A stretch of DNA of 11,331 nt. Origin: Cephalothrix simula (taxonomy: Eukaryota; Nemertea; Palaeonemertea; Archinemertea; Cephalotrichidae). A program made the translations under genes and the position numbers. Shown here one piece after another: positions 7,512-11,331 of the stretch. Within the stretch, counting starts at the first letter, position 1. The number at the start of each line of letters is the position of its first letter. A model generated the notes under the pieces. The model saw only the letters and a program-made list of their open reading frames with translations. It searched no databases and was not told the DNA's origin. The stretch is taken from NCBI GenBank assembly GCA_035591015.1, contig JAXIUW010166670.1, positions 1,649 through 12,979 on the forward strand, written 5' to 3'.

Positions 7512-8026
7512 CTGAGAAGCTTTGCATCATTTGAAATTAAGGGTCTCAACATGACCGCAACTCACCAAAATGTCAATTTTTGACCCTATTGTTGACCAAA
7601 AATGGCACAAATATAGGTTTCAACAGAGGCGCCTCTGGTTCAAAAATTTTTGATTTCGGGATCCATACTTTACTTAATTTACTACATACTAAAATTGGCT
7701 ATTTTCATGAAAATAGAGTTAGGAAAAATGCAATAGTTTATCATAGCGATGAGGTGCCAAAAATTTGACGCTTGATTTGGTATCTAGAGGGTTGCCTCCA
7801 ATTGACTATATAAGGCCCGTTTCCATTTCCCAAGGAAGTGTTGTTGCATGGATTATATGGCATGCCAACATGACCAATTTTGCAATATCAGCCTAGTGCG
7901 GACGTTGCTACTGTAGAATAAGGATTACGAGAGACCCCAAATGGAATCTATGATGGCCGCTCTAGGCCACAAAAATCGATATTTTTCAAAAATATTTTGA
8001 GGTTTCAACTTTTCTCAACATGATAC
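7512..8026. repeat. Right arm of the large imperfect inverted repeat
   Basis: Reverse complement of the left arm blocks 5814-5870 and 6092-7015. It lacks the hAT-like MITE: the sequence GGGCCTTATATAGTCAATTG (inverted, near 7799-7818) is continuous here. It ends about 125 bp before the splice acceptor of gene B, so it may lie in an intron or promoter region of that gene. It has no coding content. Confidence 0.75.
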
Positions 8027-8152
8027 TCTTTTTTATATAAATTAGTAAAAAATCCACTAACGCGTGGTAATTTGATGATGGTGAAACATATACATGTAAT
8101 GTCTTTATAATGTTACCGACTTGTTTACTGAGATATAATATTTTTTATTTTC

Positions 8153-8154
8153 AG
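8153..8154 (+). other. Candidate 3' splice acceptor before gene B
   Basis: A pyrimidine tract TTTTTTATTTTCAG ends in AG at 8153-8154, 26 bp before the ATG. The frame of gene B is open upstream through this acceptor to a TAA at 8136-8138. An upstream coding exon could therefore be joined here; the exon would start at 8155 with its first two bases completing a split codon. No upstream exon was recognised in the window. The call rests on motif only. Confidence 0.55.
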
Positions 8155-8180
8155 ATTCATTTAACTCTAAAGAAAATATC

Positions 8181-10373
8181 ATGCGATGTAAATATTGTGA
8201 ATTCGAGTGCGTTAGTGCATCACAGTTAAAAAAACACGTGGACGAGAACCATTTAGATATCGCTCAGGAACCAAAGTTTTCATGTGATCTTTGCAACTAC
8301 AAAGGACATAAATCTGAAAATTTGAAATATCATAAATTGCGAGTTCATGAAAATTACAGACCAATTAAGTGTGAATCATGTGACTATCGATGTGTTCGTC
8401 CAAATGAACTTAAAGAGCATAAGCTACGAATTCACGAAAAGAGAGGTACTTTTAGATGTCATTACAGTGGCTGTAATTTCTATGATTTTAGACCTGGTCA
8501 TTTGGAAAAGCATATTAAATGTGTTCATATTAATGCAAAAGAGTTTAACTGTGATCAGTGTTCATTTAGATGTTCTCACGAGACGTATCTCAAAAACCAT
8601 TGTCGAAAAATACACGAAGGAGTTAGACCATTCGCTTGTGAGCAATGTGATTTTCGAGCTTTTGATCGTGGTTCATTGAATCGGCATTTACAAAAACACA
8701 TTAAATCAAAACCTTTTCACTGTGATCAGTGTTCTTTTAGATGTTCAAACGTGCTTTCTCTTAAAAGGCATACTCGAAATATACATGAAGGAGTTAAACC
8801 TTTCGCTTGTGAGCATTGTGATTTTCGAGCATTTGATCGTTGTTCATTAAAGTATCATTTGAAAAAACATGACCAAAGTGCTCAGTCTCGAATAGTTCAT
8901 GAATGTGATAATAACGAAAAGCTCATTCTAAAGATTAAGAAAAAACGGAATGCATGTGGGGAACGTAATAACAGGTTACAAAATGAATGTGCTTTGGTAT
9001 CTCATCACGAAGGAGTTAGACAACCTTGTGAAGCAGTTAAAGATTCATCAAAAGTGACGAACTCCGTACCTTCTAATCCTCTATCACCCATTATCGCCAA
9101 TCCAGAGATAGAGCGCAAACCAAAATTGAATGTTTATAGCCCTAACAATGAAAATGATTCTGAGCTACAAGATGCAAAATCATTGAACTGTGCCAGATGC
9201 AAATTTGTGTGTTGTAGCAAAGATGATTTAAGAAAACATAAAGCAGAAGTTCATGACTCTTACAAATCATATTCATGTCAACTTTGTCCTTCAAACTTTT
9301 CAAGAGAAGCAACTCTGGAAAGACACGTAAAGATTATTCATCTTAATACTAAAAAAAGTAAAGCAATAACTGAAAGTCCTAAAACGAAACAACGTAAAAA
9401 CGTCAAAACCTATACGTCTTCCTCAGCAACTTCTTCTGGATCTGATTCTAAACTTCTTGCACTTCTAACATCAAATGATGAAGCAGCTGAAGTTCACCAA
9501 AATGTTAAAACTTATGAACATAAATTATCTAAGTATGATAGTAAAGCAATAACTGAAAGTCCTAAAATGGAACCACCTAAAAACGTCAAAACCAATACTT
9601 CTTCCTCAGCAACTTCTTCTGGATCTAATTCTAAACTTCTTGCACTTCTAACATCAAATGATGAAGCAGCTAAAGTTCACCAAAAAGCAGAGGACCATTC
9701 GAAAAATAATGAACACAAATGTGAGGCGTGTGATATATCATTTATCTCAAATGATGCTTTCAAAAGACATTCTTCAGTTTGTACCAATCAACCTACGAGA
9801 AAGTACAAGTGTAGACTATGTAGCTTTTCTACAAGTTACAAAGCAAATTTGATATGCCACGAAGGAATGGAGCATTCAAAAGAAAAACCGTTTTATTGTG
9901 CTTCGTGTAAATTATCTTTTTTTACTCAAAAGGCTTTAAATGCACACTTATTAAGCAGTTGGTGTCCAAATAGTTCAAGGTCAAATGCTAATAATGCAGG
10001 AAATGCACCAAATGTTAACGTATCTGAAACTCATTCCAAAGAAATGGTACATGGATTACTTTCAAATGATCATGAAATATTTGAAAAAGAATATGATATT
10101 TCAGACGATGAAAACGGTCTTCGTTTTCATTTAGACAAATTGAGCCTTATTTGCCGTCTTTGTGGCTCATTTACTCAAGATGGAATAGCAGTGAAAGATT
10201 TTGGAACGGAAATTATGCTTCGAACTAATGTTGATGTATCAAAAGATGATTTATATATAAATCCTCAATATATGTGCAAAATTTGTCTTGAAAAATTAAA
10301 AGAGGAGGATTGTTTTGAAGTTTTTGAATTTAAACCTCATTCTAAATTTTGTTTGTTATGTACCTGTATGTAA
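8181..10373 (+). CDS. C2H2 zinc-finger protein with C-terminal RAG1-like zinc module (gene B, paralog of gene A)
   Basis: 730 residues from ATG 8181 (A at -3). The frame stays open upstream past a splice acceptor, so the true N-terminus may lie in another exon. Fingers, by first Cys: 3, 35, 64, 93 (CX4C), 124, 153, 181 and 210. The pairs 124/153 and 181/210 are near copies joined by HEGVRPF/HEGVKPF linkers close to the canonical form. A basic stretch KIKKKR follows near 250. Then come fingers at 337 and 366, two 61-residue Ser-rich repeats (400 to ~502), and fingers at 514 (CCHC), 544 and 573 (poor). The C-terminal module has C658/C661, C699/C702 and H720/C724/C727. It aligns with gene A from residue ~230 of A onward. 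It lacks the N-terminal trio, and a 69 bp in-frame deletion has removed one finger (701 of A). Its role is presumably nuclear, sequence-specific DNA binding; the target is unknown. Confidence 0.9.
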   Translation: MRCKYCEFECVSASQLKKHVDENHLDIAQEPKFSCDLCNYKGHKSENLKYHKLRVHENYRPIKCESCDYRCVRPNELKEHKLRIHEKRGTFRCHYSGCNFYDFRPGHLEKHIKCVHINAKEFNCDQCSFRCSHETYLKNHCRKIHEGVRPFACEQCDFRAFDRGSLNRHLQKHIKSKPFHCDQCSFRCSNVLSLKRHTRNIHEGVKPFACEHCDFRAFDRCSLKYHLKKHDQSAQSRIVHECDNNEKLILKIKKKRNACGERNNRLQNECALVSHHEGVRQPCEAVKDSSKVTNSVPSNPLSPIIANPEIERKPKLNVYSPNNENDSELQDAKSLNCARCKFVCCSKDDLRKHKAEVHDSYKSYSCQLCPSNFSREATLERHVKIIHLNTKKSKAITESPKTKQRKNVKTYTSSSATSSGSDSKLLALLTSNDEAAEVHQNVKTYEHKLSKYDSKAITESPKMEPPKNVKTNTSSSATSSGSNSKLLALLTSNDEAAKVHQKAEDHSKNNEHKCEACDISFISNDAFKRHSSVCTNQPTRKYKCRLCSFSTSYKANLICHEGMEHSKEKPFYCASCKLSFFTQKALNAHLLSSWCPNSSRSNANNAGNAPNVNVSETHSKEMVHGLLSNDHEIFEKEYDISDDENGLRFHLDKLSLICRLCGSFTQDGIAVKDFGTEIMLRTNVDVSKDDLYINPQYMCKICLEKLKEEDCFEVFEFKPHSKFCLLCTCM
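8544..8870 (+). repeat. 171 bp in-frame duplication of a zinc-finger pair in gene B
   Basis: The two-finger unit starting FNCDQCSFRC (Cys at 8550) is repeated as FHCDQCSFRC (Cys at 8721), exactly 171 bp or 57 residues apart. In each unit a CSFRC finger with HX4H is followed by a CDFRAFDR finger with HX3H. Gene A has only one equivalent pair, and its second member has lost a zinc ligand. The duplication therefore probably occurred in the B lineage, or was lost in A. Confidence 0.85.
9378..9684 (+). repeat. 183 bp in-frame coding repeat in gene B (61 aa, about 1.7 copies)
   Basis: Copies start at 9378 (PKTK) and 9561 (PKME), 183 bp apart, matching the arrangement in gene A. Each holds NVKT, TSSSATSS and SKLLALLTSNDEAA, with an LxxLL motif. 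The second copy is cut short after VHQ by the 69 bp deletion relative to gene A. Confidence 0.9.
10137..10370 (+). other. Encoded C-terminal CxxC/CxxC/HxxxCxxC module of gene B (RAG1 N-region-like)
   Basis: These codons encode residues 653-730 and are identical, base for base, to 4072-4305 of gene A, so the motif reading given for gene A applies unchanged. The protein ends four residues after the start of the last CxxC (C724 LL C727 T C M). Confidence 0.6.
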
Positions 10374-11250
10374 ATATTTTTTACAACGATTGCTCCTGAA
10401 TGCGAACATTGTACCATCTCGGTTCTAAAATCTAGAGTAATCTGCGCGTTTTTCGTTGTTATCAAATTTTCTTTTTATTCTTTATTCTTATGCATATGTA
10501 CATGTATGTGTGCTTGAAAATATAAAAATGAATTTAGATATTTTTACAGGAATAATGTTTTGTTTTAAGGGGAATGCTCCTTGAAATGTATGTTTAATCA
10601 TAACTTTGATTTATGTGTACTAAGTAATTAAATATTTGTTTCTAGTTTCGAAAGCCTTTCTGTTGATTTTTTTGAATGCATGTGTGCTTGAAAATATAAA
10701 AATGAATTTAGATATTTTTACAGGAATAATGTTTTGTTTTAAGGGGAATGCTCCTTGAAATGTATGTTTAATCATAACTTTGATTTATGTGTACTAAGTA
10801 ATTAAATATTTGTTTCTAGTTTCGAAAGCCTTTCTGTTGATTTTTTTGAATGCTTAATAATAGGCTAAAGTTTGTAGCTTATATAATTGCATTTGCACGA
10901 GTGTGTTGTTTTGGTTGGACGGCTAAAGTCACAAGGTTCAGATGAATGATCATGAATCAATCATAAATGGAATTGGAAAGCCAATTTTCATTGGGCAATT
11001 TCGACGTCTCTTCGAACTAGTTCGGTCACCTGACCTAAGTTTTACTACTACATACTGTCGAAAAAGTCATTTTTTATTTCTACTGTTTTTTAACACATTT
11101 CAACGTATAAAAGAATACATGTTATAACTGATCCCTAAAATAAGAAATATATTGGGAGATATATTTATTCGAAATGTAATTAAGTTTTAATTCTTTATCA
11201 AGAATTTAAGATTTAATTCAAGATCTTTAAGACAGGATATCTTTGATGAC
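10374..11250 (+). other. 3' UTR and 3' flank of gene B, second copy of the gene A flank
   Basis: Homologous to 4309-4690 and 5092-5523, with substitutions and indels. It lacks the palindromic MITE found in copy A: near 10849-10871 the sequence goes directly from TTTTTTTGAATGC to TAATAATAGGC and TTTGTAGCTT. It contains an exact 174 bp tandem duplication. No canonical AATAAA is obvious close to the stop codon; AATATAAA-type variants occur near 10520 and 10694. The homology ends at GATATCTTTGATGAC (11250), where a different repeat takes over. The small open frame at 10942-11127 has no recognisable domain. Confidence 0.65.
10506..10853. repeat. 174 bp exact tandem duplication
   Basis: The unit begins ATGTGTGCTTGAAAATAT and ends TTTTTTTGAATGC. 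It is present at 10506-10679 and 10680-10853, with no difference found by eye. The gene A flank has one copy only (from about 4461). Identity of the two units indicates a recent event in the gene B flank, or an assembly artefact. Confidence 0.9.
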
Positions 11251-11257
11251 TTTTTTA

Positions 11258-11284
11258 CCCCTCGGCGAAATTTTCGCCAAGGGG
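11258..11284. repeat. Short hairpin at the start of an interspersed repeat
   Basis: CCCCTCGGCGAAA at 11258-11270 faces TTTTCGCCAAGGGG at 11271-11284, a stem with 12 of 14 positions paired and almost no loop. It is followed by TATTAGTATCGTCGTG and then the microsatellite. It stands exactly where homology with the gene A flank stops, so it probably marks the edge of an inserted repeat that runs out of the window. Confidence 0.7.
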
Positions 11285-11298
11285 TATTAGTATCGTCG

Positions 11299-11331
11299 TG
11301 TCCGTCTGTCCGTCCGTCTGTCTGTCCGTCT
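11299..11331. repeat. CCGTCTGT-type microsatellite, cut by the window end
   Basis: Degenerate tandem units of GTCC and GTCTGTCC run from about 11299 to the last base. GTCC/GTCTG-rich tracts of this kind are common in dispersed repeats of invertebrate genomes. Its full length is not visible. Confidence 0.8.

Noticed and set aside
1465-10373. A RAG1-like transposon, suggested by the RAG1-type C-terminal module
   Set aside because: No DDE catalytic core, RING finger, RAG2-like kelch repeats or suitable terminal inverted repeats bracket the genes. Only the small zinc module is present.
1-11331. tRNA, rRNA or CRISPR features
   Set aside because: No cloverleaf with conserved A and B box sequence, no rRNA-like segment and no regularly spaced repeat-spacer array was seen on either strand.

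Overview
The window looks like nuclear DNA of an invertebrate animal. It is AT-rich, has long C2H2 zinc-finger reading frames preceded by intron-type splice acceptors, contains large non-coding stretches full of small non-autonomous transposons, and shows no bacterial operon structure. The phylum cannot be settled from the sequence. An AT-rich cnidarian (Hydra-like) or an arthropod would both fit.

The core of the window is a tandem pair of paralogous genes on the + strand. Gene A (1465-4308, 947 aa) and gene B (8181-10373, 730 aa) each encode a C2H2 zinc-finger array, a Ser/Thr-rich linker with two copies of a 61-residue repeat, a second finger cluster, and a C-terminal cysteine module. That module (CxxC, then IxPxxxCxxC, then PHxxxCxxC) resembles the zinc-binding region in the non-core N-terminal part of RAG1 and of RAG1-like transposon proteins. 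Gene B matches gene A only from about residue 230 of A onward. The three N-terminal fingers of A have no counterpart in the coding sequence of B. The array of B has a duplicated finger pair, whereas the matching fingers in A are decayed. The last ~290 bp of the two genes, covering the cysteine module, are identical even at synonymous sites, although sequence on both sides differs.

Layout: 1-1404 is non-coding with three short tandem repeats. 1405-4308 is a splice acceptor and gene A. 4309-5523 is the 3' flank of A, interrupted by a ~330 bp palindromic element. 5524-5813 holds nothing recognisable. 5814-8026 is a large imperfect inverted repeat, one arm of which carries a 448 bp hAT-like MITE with 14 bp perfect terminal repeats and a near-perfect 8 bp target duplication. 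8153-10373 is a splice acceptor and gene B. 10374-11250 is the 3' flank of B, a second copy of the flank of A that lacks the palindromic element but has an exact 174 bp tandem duplication. From 11258 another repeat begins, a hairpin followed by a CCGTCTG-type microsatellite, and it runs off the window.

Both proteins are probably nuclear, sequence-specific DNA-binding proteins whose C-terminal module mediates dimerisation or protein contact. No transposase core, RAG1 catalytic domain or RNA gene was seen. The pair may be two genes, or two tandem terminal exons of one gene whose first exon lies to the left of the window.
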